DNA of 64,000 nucleotides from Clavelina lepadiformis (taxonomy: Eukaryota; Chordata; Ascidiacea; Aplousobranchia; Clavelinidae). Shown here in pieces: positions 37,401 through 49,226 of this stretch (the stretch's first letter is position 1; every line of letters begins with the position of its first letter). A program made the position numbers and the translations under genes. The notes beneath the pieces were generated by a model, which searched no databases, had not been told where the DNA came from, and saw nothing but the letters and a program-made list of their open reading frames with translations. The stretch covers positions 3,722,501 to 3,786,500 of the forward strand of contig NC_135241.1 of NCBI RefSeq assembly GCF_947623445.1, in the 5' to 3' direction.

Positions 37401-40104
37401 GTTTTCACCCCTAGCGTGTGTAGAGTATAGTCTAAACGCTGCACACGAATATACTTACGCTAATATACGGCTCTGCATCCGTGGTTAAAAACACTCGAAT
37501 GCATTTCGTGTCTTAATTCTTTGTGTTAAGTACGCTTAAGCTGCTGTGAGAGTGCTCTAAGCACAACAATGAATGAATACTCGAAGTGGATAATTAGAAG
37601 AGAGCGTATTCTTTTATGATGTTAGTCACCACCAATGCTCAACGGCCAAGAGTTGGTCGAGTCCCATTCACGCAGTTTGCAATAATTGACCGTTTGGAAA
37701 AGGTAAAATTACACAAAATCACCAACTACAGCAGGAGTGGCACATGATGGGCCACTTATTAACTGACGCCAACGTGCTTGTATACGGACTGCAAAATTCG
37801 CTTATACTCCTCTGTTTAGTCATTAAGCACTGTAGCTTTCGCCGCAAAAAAAAGCTTTTTACTTTACAAGTAAACCTGTAAAAGAACACATTTTACCACA
37901 ACATTTCAACGCTTCATTTGAAATTTATAAACTATCACTTAAAGATAAAGGATCGTAATTGTTCACAGTTTACGTGTTTATCTGAAGTGTCAAAGGAGCA
38001 AAAATGAGTAATGCTTAGTTTATTTTAGCAAATTGAGATTGACCATTGCAGACAAAGGGCATGAGATAAACTGGTTCTATTTGATACCAGCCAACAGTGA
38101 AGCTTTTTGATCCTCTGACAGGATTTTTACTCGATGTGAAATGAAATCGAACACCGTGCGAGAGCAAGTGGCGTCCAGCAAAGCAATACTTGCCACAACT
38201 TCAATCAAACGACTTTGTAAAGCGCATAAATACCAAATGGTGAAATTCGCTAATGTAGCGTTGCACATTTTCAAACAGATTAAACAAACGTTTGCGAATA
38301 AAACGGCATCTTTATGGGAAACGAGCCTATACATAACCAACAGAAATTCAAACCACAAACCAATAACAAAGAATACCGGGCGATTGGTTCAAATAAAAAC
38401 CTTTCTGTGGGGTTTTAATGAAATCCGCTTAAATCCCGCCAATAGCTTTTGAGTTATGTATTTTTAAAGTTTAGAAGTAAGTTATTTAACTCGACTGGGC
38501 GAATACCACGCATTATGAATAATGTGGTAAATTACTAACACTCGCCAACAGCATTGTTTATCTAGCAAGGCTAACCACAATGGACAACTATGCCAAATAT
38601 TCAGGGATTAATATTTAATAGAAAAACATTTTCCTACGTCATTGTTTGAAGTGGTTGTCTAAAGATCAAGTCAAACGACAACGGAGATGCGGTAGATAGG
38701 GCAACGGGTTGGGAATTACATGACACTTTCAATTACTTTAGAACTATACCTTCCAGGTATTTTCGTGCTCCTTGCATAAATATTTTACAACGGCTAACGA
38801 CCGTAAAATCTAAAACTTAAAAAGTTTCAACAATCATCAGCAAAATTTCCTCAGCTGAAAACAAAACATTGCAACATGCTTTATGCTTATTGAGACCAAC
38901 TGCACAAGCTATCGGATAAAAAATAGCAAGCTTAGACCATCTCTGCCTTAGCAGAGCAAAGCAAACCACAGTAAAGGTCAGTAAAGCAAAGGCTTAACTT
39001 TAAGATGGCAGATTGCTTTCTGCTGTTGCAATTATTTTAAGTGGTGCAGCTTCTATTGTGACAAGTGCCCCAGGCGTTACTAACGCAAGCTACGACATCG
39101 CACTAAAAGTTGGCATGTTACAGTAAGTTTTGCAGCGGACTTACAGGGAATTGCCGTTTTGGCTTGGGAGTTGGGATACTTTTTGTATCAATTTATTAAC
39201 ACCGTTCGTTAGCTTATAACCTCGGCATCCGGATACCGGACGCGCAATACCGGATTACCAGAAACCATTTAACAACCAGCCAAAAGCACTTTTCGCGTAA
39301 AAACATCATTCTGTAGTTACATACAAGGTAAATACAAATAATAGCCGCATTGATTGGTTGTACTTGTGACCATTAAGGCTTTGACGCATTCCACTCTTTT
39401 ATAAGAATATTGATTTTTGAGGGTTTACTTTTCCGCGAAATTACAAGTGTACAAGCCAAGCTGTATCCGGCGTAAAGCCGTAAAACGTCAGAATTAACAT
39501 TAGAATCACAATTAACGTCAGAATGTGTAGGCGCCATGTTATCTCCTGTAGTTATTTTGTTCGTATTTGTTAAAGTTTAACTAGTGCGTTAAACTTTAAA
39601 CCGTATGTTAACATAATGAACGTTACTTTGCGTCATACTTTGCTTGAAACTAACTTGCTCGCAGCAACAATAGTCCAGAAGGACAGTTCGTAAAGCAAAA
39701 CTCGTACAAGCGGACAGTAACCCCATCACCACCTTTAGGAAATCGAATATATTTGAATTGTATAAATTTGATACAATGAAGTCGGGCTAACCAACTAATG
39801 GCAAATACCCGACATCCGATAAACTGTTTATGTGATTTGTTCCGGATGATCAGCAATCTTTGAGTTGTTTAAACCATTCATCACAAATTAAAACTAATAT
39901 TTACCGTATAGACTACATCTAGATATGAGAAAATTGGCCTAAAAAGACTAACACAACTCACCCCAAATAATCTTGTAAACATGTATCACAGTATCGGTGC
40001 CGACATGCTGTTATCTGTACAGGGTCCCTCATAGGCAGATGGCAAAGTGGACACTGGTGACGCTTTCTTACTTTATCAACAAATTTCGTTTGATAGCCAG
40101 GCAT
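25404..40104 (-). CDS. TRAF4: TNF receptor-associated factor 4 (7 coding exons, 468 aa)
   Basis: Adaptor and putative E3 ligase at the cell cortex, involved in receptor signalling, polarity and morphogenesis. Exons, minus strand: 40104..39962, 31767..31716, 28102..27998, 27896..27741, 27545..27378, 27232..27077 and 26030..25404; all GT-AG and in frame. The RING is C18/C21/C34/H36/C39/C42/C54/D57 and is split over exons 1 and 2. TRAF-type zinc fingers follow (CTHSERDCPNRCG, VTCDFCAKDF, CPMETVHCENKCG, CTHCSKDF, CPRYPVGCPNRCD, CPFKEAGCKHRC). A short coiled coil lies near 281-305 (FELVKTQKQQILELQKQV). The MATH domain covers about 308-465 (LLWRINDYSKKL, FYTHRYGYKLQLSAFLNGNG, LLEWPFSHDITFNILDQ, LGFGYPKFVSH). 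Human TRAF4 has 470 aa and the same domain order. Intron 1 (8.2 kb) and intron 2 (3.6 kb) are far longer than any others here. A CAG just before the ATG suggests an upstream leader exon or trans-splice site. Confidence 0.97.
28103..31715 (-). other. TRAF4: TRAF4 intron 2 (3.6 kb), no nested gene seen
   Basis: AT-rich intron. A short GATT repeat sits near 31453-31470. Open frames inside, such as 29610-29975 and 30517-30798 on the plus strand, start from non-ATG codons or lack any family motif, and I do not support them. Confidence 0.6.
32368..32676. mobile_element. hAT-type MITE (309 bp) with perfect 8-bp target duplication
   Basis: The left end CAGGGTTTCCCCAAC and the reverse complement of the right end CAGGGTGTCCCAAAC are hAT-style terminal repeats. 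The flanking octamer ACTTAGAC is identical on both sides (32360-32367 and 32677-32684). There is no coding capacity. It lies in TRAF4 intron 1. Confidence 0.92.
39570..39599. repeat. 12-bp inverted repeat in TRAF4 intron 1
   Basis: TTAAAGTTTAAC (39570-39581) and its complement GTTAAACTTTAA (39588-39599) with a 6-base spacer. Each arm is itself nearly palindromic. It lies about 360 bases downstream of the exon 1 donor. Confidence 0.65.
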
Positions 40105-43100
40105 GGTCTGTGGTAAAAGTCTCGGCAGTCTACAGTAATTAAACTCTACCACTTTCTGAGGATTTGAATGGCACGTTGACTTATAATTCGTTATGTCAAA
40201 TTTTTCTTAGTAACTGAGGTGATAAAAAATAACAAACGTTAAGCAGCAAATCCTAACAGCTGAAATTAACTTGAAAAGCCTACAGTATTTAAGTGTTTCC
40301 CTGTACAGCTTTAAAGCGATTAACCTATACCAAGCAAATCTGAGGGTTAATTCATCGCAACAGGAAATTTAAGGTCAGGCCATAGAATAACCCCCTTCTT
40401 GTTAAGCGATTAACAATCTGACAGTCTGACAAGATTATAAACAAGTAAACTTCTGCAAGGTTAAACGCCAGCTTTGCTCATAAAATTTTGACATTTAACA
40501 GTAAATCACCTCAGTTTTAGTAACTGCTCCAATAACTGGCTAATTTGCCCCAAATTATTTGTTATGAAGTTTAAAAATACGTTTCAAACTACAAATAAAC
40601 TTGTACCAACCGTACCATGCTTCGAATGAATTACACTACCCCGACCATGTCGGAAGCACACGGTGTTATGTACGCATCGTATTCGCGTTGGAGAAAAAAG
40701 GCACAATCGGCTGATCACCGACCGAAGTTTCTCTATTGTCGCTCAGTTACAAAAGATTCAGGTTCTTGTCTGTCTTTGTGTTAGCAGGCGAATCTACAAA
40801 CACTGGAGACTTCGTTTTTGTTGCAATGCGTTCAAGCTAAAATACAAACACATACTATCAATAAAACGAATACTTGGCTCAGGTTGTGCAAATCAGATCA
40901 CTGACTTCACAAAAAAAACCGCCAAAGCGATTGCCGAAAACTTCAAAACTAAAAATACCCTCGCAGCGAAAAGGCTTTTTGGAATCATTCCTAGTTTTTC
41001 AACTTTGTAGCAACCAGAGTTTTGATTTATATTTATTCTTACTTACTGTTTTTTTAAAGAAAACTTTTACAGCAACTAGCTCATTCTAAATTGTCATACG
41101 GTTTTGCAGTAATACTACGATAAAATCAACCACGTTAGACCAGTCAAAGCGTTGTACAAAAAGGTAATATACCAGACTGAACAAACTGCAATAAAACTCA
41201 CTCCAAACCGGTACTTTTAAAATCATGAGGGTTGGCGAAGTGAACCAATCACCCGATGAAAGGAGAACTCTTTAATTAATTTGTTTATTATTGTTGGGTC
41301 TTGTATTGGTTGTCGACGGCCCTGTTTGCCACCAAAGCAAAGTAATCCTTTGGTAAACAATCTGTCGGTTTGTCACAGTTTCATTGAAGTGATAACGACT
41401 ACGTACAAACGACTCTCATAAAAATAAACAAGCAATTCAGCAAAAACTTCGTTCTGCTATATGTAACCTTGAATGAAGTTATAACCGATGTGCGCATAGC
41501 GCAAGAACTGAAAACCCGCGGTCATTCGCACCTTACCACGATCTTACATTCATTTGTTTAAGATTATTTTCAAAGAAAGATCAAATACATTCAACAGATA
41601 AGGCTGACAGGTACAAAATTCACATGTCTTATTTACAACGAAATGGCTTAATACTTATACAGTGATGTTCCAAATTAATCGAAGAACGTGTACTTTTAAC
41701 AACTAATATCTACATTCCAAGTGTTGTGCTTTATGTAAACGTAATTGTGATATGTTCAATGTAAACATTATCTATAACCAATAATCAACAGTAACAATAG
41801 GTCTACAATATACTGGTATCATGTTGTCTATAATACAAAAGTTTTAACTCATCTGTAACAGACTGCCCAAAAAACGTGTTTGAATGTTGCAATTACTTAC
41901 TGTCACTTTTTAGCTGCCCATGGGTATCGTTCAAATAATGATAGCAACTGCTAAGTAACATTAACTTCTGCGCAATCTGTCATAGCACGGTAAAAGCGCA
42001 CTTTTTAGTATCTTAACAACTAGCAAATTAATCTTAAACGCACGAAAATCCCGTTTGTGTTACTGGTATTGCCGACTTCATTTTAGGTTGTAATTCCATG
42101 GAGGGCTCTGTTAAGATAGGCCGCTCACCAGACCCATTGTTTACATACGTTCCCCAGGCCCGTGCTGGCTATTTAAGCGATGCTCATAACAACTGCGCAA
42201 ATAATTCTAATTCTGTCTCAAGGGAAATTTATCTACCACTCAGGTAATCATAGCTCATCTATAATCCTAGTAACACATAACGAGCTGATAGACACATCCT
42301 TATAGCCACTGATGACATGAAAACAAAGATGAAATATTGGCAGTCGGATGTGGCAAGATTTGACCGACTATAAAACGCTTTGACAGATTTTGATTTTCAC
42401 ATCATGTTTATTGCTAATAAAAGATACTTCTTCTCGTAATACACGACGCTACCAAAGTGCTGCAGTTTATCATTGAATTTATTATAATTTACCGCACAAA
42501 GCGATTCAGTGGTAACTATAATGACGATCTAATCGTAGTATACACGTACTAGCTTGCTGAATATTGACGAATGGCAATACTCGTATTCGGCACTTAACCT
42601 ACACTTGCCGCGTATACAACGACAATTGATGCCCGGGCCCTCCCAAAGCCAACCTACGCACTCTCAGCCTACGTATTGGACGTGGGTGTATCTGCTTTGT
42701 CTCGATACCGCTTGTCCATTGAGTCGAAGCGGTGGGCTCATTGGAGCGTTAAATTCATGGCCGCTAGTTGGTTTATTCTTTTAAATCAGCTGTTACGTGT
42801 CCGGTTCGTTGTAGTAGCTGCGCGTGGGCGTAGCTGCACATGAAACATTCATGCACTTTTTACAAGCAATAAAAGCCAAGAAAGTGCCGATAATGACGGA
42901 TGTCACACGACATTTGCCTATTACCGATAAACAGGGCTCTGAAAAAGTGAAAGATTGCAAAAATTGGGGTGGCTATAGAAAGCGACAATAGCACTCAATT
43001 CAGTCGCCTTTCGCACGCAATTTTTGCGCACTTCGGATCGTTAAAGTAATAGATTGTTTGTGCTAAAAAGTACATCTGCGGTTTGAAAAAATGGAATCGT

Positions 43101-44414
43101 TAATGTCAAGTTTATTCGTTTGCAAAGTAATGTCAGATGTTTACGAGCAACTTTGCATATTGCGCATAAATCCGTTGTCTACCCCTCTTACAAACAACTA
43201 AAACTCACAACTATCAATAGCTCTAGGATACTCAAATACAACAAAATCTAAAGCAATTTCCTGGTGATGCTTACATGAAATTTATCAAGCCTTTGCTAGC
43301 ACACCATTACCGAACGCATTATGTTATTTATGGATTTGTAGAAAGCGAAAGTTGTCGAATAATTAAAATTAAATAACATCTCAGGGGCACCAGATAGCGG
43401 CACCAATTTTTAAAAGCTGAGGTTACATAGTGACTGCTCCGAAATTTTCACCTTATTAACCAGGCGTTTCCATTTCGCTCATGGTGTGGGCTGTAGCGAT
43501 AAATCGGATATTTCAATATCGTATACTCGACTAACACTTAAAAAACTTGCTAATTCGTTTTCAGTGGAAAAACACTCTTCACGTTAAGCAGTAAAGATGC
43601 TCCACTGCAGTAACACTTTAAATCAAGCCTTAACCATGTTGTAGTTTCACATTTTCACAACCTTCCCAATATTAAGATTTATCACATGCGATGTGGATAC
43701 ATTTGATTTACTTGGTTATCGACTTTAAGCAACAACAATAAAAACTCGCACCAAAAAAAGATCAAAATTAAAGCACTTTGACAGATATATTTAACATTGA
43801 CTGCAATTCTTTAAACAGAATTTGTTAGCAACTTAGTAAGTGCGTTATGTATATAGGCTGGAACACGTCACAAATATCTAATAATACAGTTACTATCGGA
43901 AAACAAATGTTAGCAAACCGATTGCAAATTACGAGGCAATGATGTTGAGTGCTAACTATTGAAAATCAAAGATTAAACAAATAATATAATTACATAAATT
44001 AGCGATGTGCCTAAGCAAGATTGACCTAAGTGCTACAAATACCAATTTTAAAGATATAAATAAATCTATAGTAACAGGAGTATAACATGACACGATATGA
44101 CGTGGGTACAACCATGCACGTTGGATGGGCACGGTTTCAAAAAAAATGTTCGTTATGACGACAAGAATTATCCAGAAGGTACTTCAACGGATTTCGTTAT
44201 CATCCACAGTAAGTCTAAGTCTAGTGGGAAGAACTGAATGGAATCGCTCTTATGATTCAATACACCATATGTATGAAATGGCGGTTTGGAATGCTTGCAC
44301 TACTCGCAGATCACAGTTCATTCAAAATAGTACTGAAAGGTGTTGAAAATATAAGTACAGAAAAACTACTACTATTTGCATACAATAAATGAAGAAACCG
44401 CATTGAAGTAGTAA
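40105..44414. other. 4.3-kb intergenic region upstream of TRAF4
   Basis: No gene is supported on either strand. The interval should contain the TRAF4 promoter and perhaps a non-coding first exon, because TTTTACCACAG directly precedes the start context. The longest frame (40663-41010, plus strand, 115 codons) opens with a non-ATG codon and resembles no family. Sequence near 44.4 kb is GDPD gene 3' UTR. Confidence 0.5.
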
Positions 44415-46921
44415 TTATCGCTTCCAATATTGAGGATTTTCATCGAGCCACTTGGTAAGCTTTGTTGGACAGTCAGTCATGACACCTTCCACCCCAAGTT
44501 CAAACGCTGTTTTGAAATCTTCCTCTTCATTTAAAACCCAAAGATATGTCTAAAATGACACAATGAGAAGATATTATACAGTTAATAGCAATAAAGTGTT
44601 CCCATGTACAAGGATTAAACAGGCAACGTTTTCAAGTTTTGTTGGATTACTTACCGGAATACCCCTCCCTTTCAAATGATCAAACAGCACCTTACTTCTT
44701 ACTAGAAAACCAAGCACACTTAAAATAATTCGTTGTCCTCTGCTGAATGAAAATTCGACTCTAAAGAGTAAATTTAATTAAATTGGAAAATGTTTTTGAT
44801 TCGTTTTCTTGGTGCATAATTACCAGTAATACAGTAAATCTACCTTTGCATTAATAACCACACCAAGAACAAGAACAATCTTTTCAAAATGCTTAATTAA
44901 ACGCATCATACATAATATATGATATGTATGACTGCATGTATCGCACACAAAACAATTCGTACTGTACATAAATAGATGAATTTTGATAGACTGGTATTGC
45001 TTGTACAAGCCTTACCTATTAAAAACATCAGGTAGGATTATTTCTAAATGGGTCTCCTTTAATGGAATAAATGGTAGGAGTCCAGTATAAAACCACAAAT
45101 ATAAAAATGCAACTCGACGCATTGAAAAAAAGATTGGAATTTCTGAATCCTAAAAAGTAGTTTTTGCACTATTTTTAAAGAATACAAATGCCAGCAATAT
45201 CAATTCACAGAAAACAAAATACAAAAAAATTACCAATTTGTATAGTTTTTCAGTGGTTGTACTTCTAAAATTTCCCCATACAGTGATTTTTTCACGTTTG
45301 AATTGCTTGATCAAGGAATGAACCTGCAATTAGTTCTTTGTTTAATAGCTTTGACATATTCATCTGCTTCATGTAGGAAGTTAAAGGAACCGTACGAGCT
45401 AAATTACTCGACAAACTTCAGTATGATGCAGAAACTTTATGGCATTAGCACTTTGCATATGAGCACTTAAAATATAATGTAGTTCCTTACAGCTTCACAT
45501 AATCCTTCTGATTCTCCCTTAACATCAACATTGATAGGGATATTAGGAAATTCTAGGAAAACTTGTTCAAGTGTGGGCATTTTTTCTTGGTTTCCTTTGT
45601 TTTGACATGTCACTCCACCATAAAATGTAACATTTATTTCATCTTTTAATAAAGGAAGATCCTGAGATAAAAGTTTGTGTCAGCAAAATAACATTATAAT
45701 TGTATTAGCTTTCACACATATTATTAGATACCATAGAATACTATGTTTATACAAAAACAAAAGCAGTGAAAACTATAGTATTATCAAACCTCATAATCGC
45801 AATCACAAATTCTTTGCTCAGATCCTGCAACCCTTTGCAAGTCCTCATCATGACTTACAACAACCTTTTTATCTTTCGAGAAGTGAACATCAATTTCTAA
45901 CATTTGTGTTCCCATTTCAACAGCACTGAAACAAATCATTAAATTAATAAATAACATTACAAAAAACACCAACCCCCAAAAAATGCAGATCCAGTATTGT
46001 GTTTTTTTCAGTATGTAGACTTAGGCCTGCTTAAGCAGGAACCTTGGCCTACTGGTGAATATTTGGATCAGCTGAGTAAAGCCGATCTTTATGCTCATCT
46101 TCATGCTTGTTTTTAAGTGCCTCGCTAAGGCACTGCGGTATGCTTTCAGCGAGAGCAACCTGAAAGCCTTTCAAACACCTGCCTGCCGCTAGTTTACAAA
46201 GTTGACATTTAAGCATCGTTTAATTTATTTAATTAATGACTGCAGTTAAAGCATTGTTGTATGTGTTTCGTTATTTGTTTTAATAATGTAATTTGGAGTT
46301 TACAGAATTTGCATGAAATTATACCATTCTACACTGCACATGGATTTTAAATAGACTGTTCTGTTTGTTAATTGTTACGTTAAAGTATACCACAGTACTT
46401 AGTTAAACAGTAAAATAGTACTTCATAGTATAAAATAATACTGAAGCAAAACAGTAAAAAAATTTTACTAATCAACTTCTCACTAATCAAAAAAAATTGA
46501 ACATTGTTGTCAGTACATAGAAACCAACTCTAGTAGCACTAACAAAACCAAACCTGCTGTTTGCACAGGCATGTAAGGTTTATAACAATATACTTACTGG
46601 TGATATGCAGTTAATGTATTTTCTATTCTTTCAGCAGCACCTGCAAGATACAAAAGTTTGCTTTTTATCTTTAGCTTTTATCTACCAGCATATTTTGATA
46701 TCCATGTGCACAATCCAAATTATATTATTAAGATTATAAGCATTGATTGAAACATTGAAATGCTTACCTCCACGATGACTTATGTGGGCGCATACAAAGT
46801 CACGCTTCTTCTTTTTGTGTAGAATTCCAGGACATTTTAAGAAAATGACAGATGTTACCACATATCCTACGAAAGCTCCCAATATTGAATATCCGGCAAT
46901 AGCACCCGCGCTTAACGACAT
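44415..46921 (-). CDS. GDPD1: GDPD1/GDPD3-type lysophospholipase D (8 coding exons, 322 aa)
   Basis: Membrane enzyme of the glycerophosphodiester phosphodiesterase family; mammalian GDPD1 and GDPD3 cleave lysophospholipids to lysophosphatidic acid and N-acylethanolamines. Exons, minus strand: 46921..46768, 46640..46598, 45925..45790, 45661..45491, 45323..45234, 45149..45016, 44760..44655 and 44549..44415. The N terminus has one membrane helix (about 8-28), then ISHRGGAAERIENT, where HRG (49-51) and the following Glu start the active site. Next come MLEIDVHFSKDKKVVVSHDE, FPNIPINVDVKGE, KITVWGNF, FYTGLLPFIPL, VLFDHLKGRGIPTYLWVLNE and GVEGVMTDCPTKL. Human GDPD1 has 314 aa with the same blocks. 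GDPD1 and GDPD3 cannot be told apart here. An upstream exon (47295..47190) could extend the protein in frame. Confidence 0.93.
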
Positions 46922-47189
46922 CTTCACTCGAGAGCCTAATATAACATTTCAAAAAGATTGGATAATTGAAAAAAACGAAAAACTAACGATATTATTGCTT
47001 TTTAAACGTCTGTTTAATTATAGCAATATATCTTATACCTGAAGCTTCCAAAAACCTGTCACTCGATAGTACTATCTGACTATTGCATGATATTACTGGT
47101 TTCCACTACCAAATACGTTTTATCCTAACAATACCAAACTCTACTACTGTATTCGTAATTTCTTGATTAGGCCTATAGCTATGGCTTAC

Positions 47190-47295
47190 CTGCTGAAGAT
47201 TCAGATGGCTGTTTCAAACATTTGTGGTTACTAGAACGCCACAAACCATGACGTTTGGAAATTTGCTTGGTCATGCTGATTAGAAATCGGCGCAT
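47190..47295 (-). other. GDPD1: Possible upstream coding exon of the GDPD gene
   Basis: ATG at 47295 opens 35 codons (MRRFLISMTKQISKRH...) to a donor GCAG|GTAAGCC at 47190. An acceptor TATATTAG| at 46936 then gives GCTCTCGAGTGAAGATGTCG, so splicing continues in frame into the GDPD start Met with five extra residues. The result would be a 40-residue basic N-terminal extension (362 aa in all). It may instead be a 5' UTR exon that happens to keep frame. Confidence 0.45.
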
Positions 47296-49226
47296 ATCGT
47301 AATGATGTAACGGATGATAGGAAACGTCAAATGACAAACGATTGTCAATTTCATATAGCTTGCAAACCCCAAGGCCTACTTTTGACGTAAAAGATGTTCT
47401 TATATTCTGATTGGATTAGACAAAATTAGCCGAAGCGACTGATCTATTCTTGGCCAACACCTTTCGATAGGCGATTAGCGTGCTTCGATTGAAAAGAAAA
47501 CGATCGTGCTAACCAATGATAGGCTACTATACTTGGTTATCATTGGTACAAACAGTGGAAAAACTGGATGAAAGTGTCAACGAGAACGGAGAGTGATATG
47601 GGTCCGTTGCGATTTTACTTGATAGCTTTTTATCACTTATCTATGAAGAAAACATTTGAAAAACACACGCATGCATGAATTAATATAGGAAGTACTTGAA
47701 AATTTGTGGAATTACATGGAATTAAGGTCTACTGATAACTAGATGGCTGATGGCATGTAAGATGATATTCTGTCATTGCCGAACACTCGCTTGTTGTTAA
47801 TATAATGATAATACCAGCATTATTTTAAAATGTATTGCTGTAAAATCGCAAAGAATCAATTATTGGGCACGCCCACATTGCTTAACACATGATTGGACAC
47901 CAAGACGGTTTTGCAATGTCACAAACTCTATTTTTACGTAATAAAGAGTTTGTGGTTAGGTGAAAAACTCGTGATTGGTCACGTTTCGGTTCACTGCTTC
48001 TGCTGACAAACAAAAAGACTTTTGCTTGAACGGTGAACTTGTTGCACTTGGATTGAGAACTGGTTGATAATAACGGTTTTTGAAAGTAGATGCAATATTT
48101 GAAACCGCTGTCATTTAAAACTTACGTCTCCCTCACCGGCATCACCATATTGGAAGTCTTGTAACTACCGATGGTGTGTCGTTTCATTCATTTGCAATAG
48201 CAGAATAGCTAGCTGCGCAAGTCATGAAGTATAGGATGTGAAAAAAAGGACATCAAGTGCACGAGTAAATGACCCACTTTGGGAATGTATTTCAGAGATT
48301 TGGCTATGCCTAAATGCTCTGCTGCTTCCAGTTCTTTTGAAAGATTCCTGTATTCTATCCGTGCAAAATGCTCGTTATTTACTAGGTTTTGGTAAATGCA
48401 CTAATTGCATTAAATAACTTATTGTATAGTAACTTGTTTTGTGGTAACTTATATACTAATAAAAGTAGATTAATGCTGTTATGGGGAGACGTATTTAAAA
48501 TAGTTTAATGGTAGTGTAATTACTACGTATATTGCGTTCAGTAGGCCTATATACATAGTTAATTTGTGTACATGCAAATGGATATTTGGTAAGCACTTTG
48601 CTTTGCTGCGTTAAGTTACCCATTTTCGCTTTACTTTTAGTGCTGTACCTAACAATCATAAAAGCGTGTTATAAAAACAAAAGAACAGTTTTCTTTTGAT
48701 TTAATAAAAGCAAGGAAGTGATAGATTAATATTATCTAATGGGATCTACCGTTAGTTTGATAAACAAACTTATCTTATTTTATGGCTAGATTTTTTATAA
48801 TTCAAGGTTAATAAAACGAGGGCATAAAATTAACCAAAGCTGTTTTTATTGTGCTATATAGCTCATAATAACTAAATGCTGTTAGTTTGTAATAGTTGTG
48901 TGACAATGTTGGCTTCATGCCAAGCTTAAATGTACTAGTTTTTGTTGTTTTTTGATGAACTTTACTCAGGTTGAGATAGCATCGTAACCGGTGCTTTTTT
49001 CTTGCATGTCCTTAGAGCAGCATACATTGTTTATCTTTTTTAATTAAATTTATCAGTAGTTGATAAGAAAGGTTCATTCATCTAGCGGTGTGTTTGCAAC
49101 AGTTGAACCACCAAGACCTAGATTCAACACTGAGTGTTTGCCACTTCATTATAAGATTGATGTAATACGTTATTCTGCGTTAATATATTTACAGTAAATT
49201 ACAAAGCAATTCTGTAACCAATTAAT
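47296..49226. other. Divergent intergenic region between GDPD and ASPA genes
   Basis: 1.9 kb with no supported gene. It is the promoter side of both flanking genes. Near GDPD there are CCAAT/ATTGG boxes, and two perfect short inverted repeats: ACCAATGATA / TATCATTGGT (47512-47521 and 47538-47547) and ACAAACTCT / AGAGTTTGT near 47920-47953. Confidence 0.55.
47512..47547. promoter_or_regulatory. Inverted CCAAT boxes in a 10-bp palindrome
   Basis: ACCAATGATA and its exact complement TATCATTGGT, 16 bases apart, about 220 bases upstream of the possible GDPD leader exon. A back-to-back NF-Y-type site is a reasonable reading; a small repeat end is the alternative. Confidence 0.4.

Larger units (their letters stand above)
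31768..39961 (-). other. TRAF4: TRAF4 intron 1 (8.2 kb), likely regulatory
   Basis: This is the longest intron in the window. It contains one hAT MITE (32368-32676), a perfect CRE in a 12-bp palindrome GATGACGTCATC at 35917-35928, another TGACGTCA near 34130, and a TTAAAGTTTAAC inverted pair near 39570. I see no nested gene. Position 3' of the first coding exon and size suggest enhancer content; this is inference. Confidence 0.6.

Noticed and set aside
40663-41010. 115-codon plus-strand frame upstream of TRAF4
   Set aside because: Non-ATG start, basic low-complexity composition, nothing recognisable.
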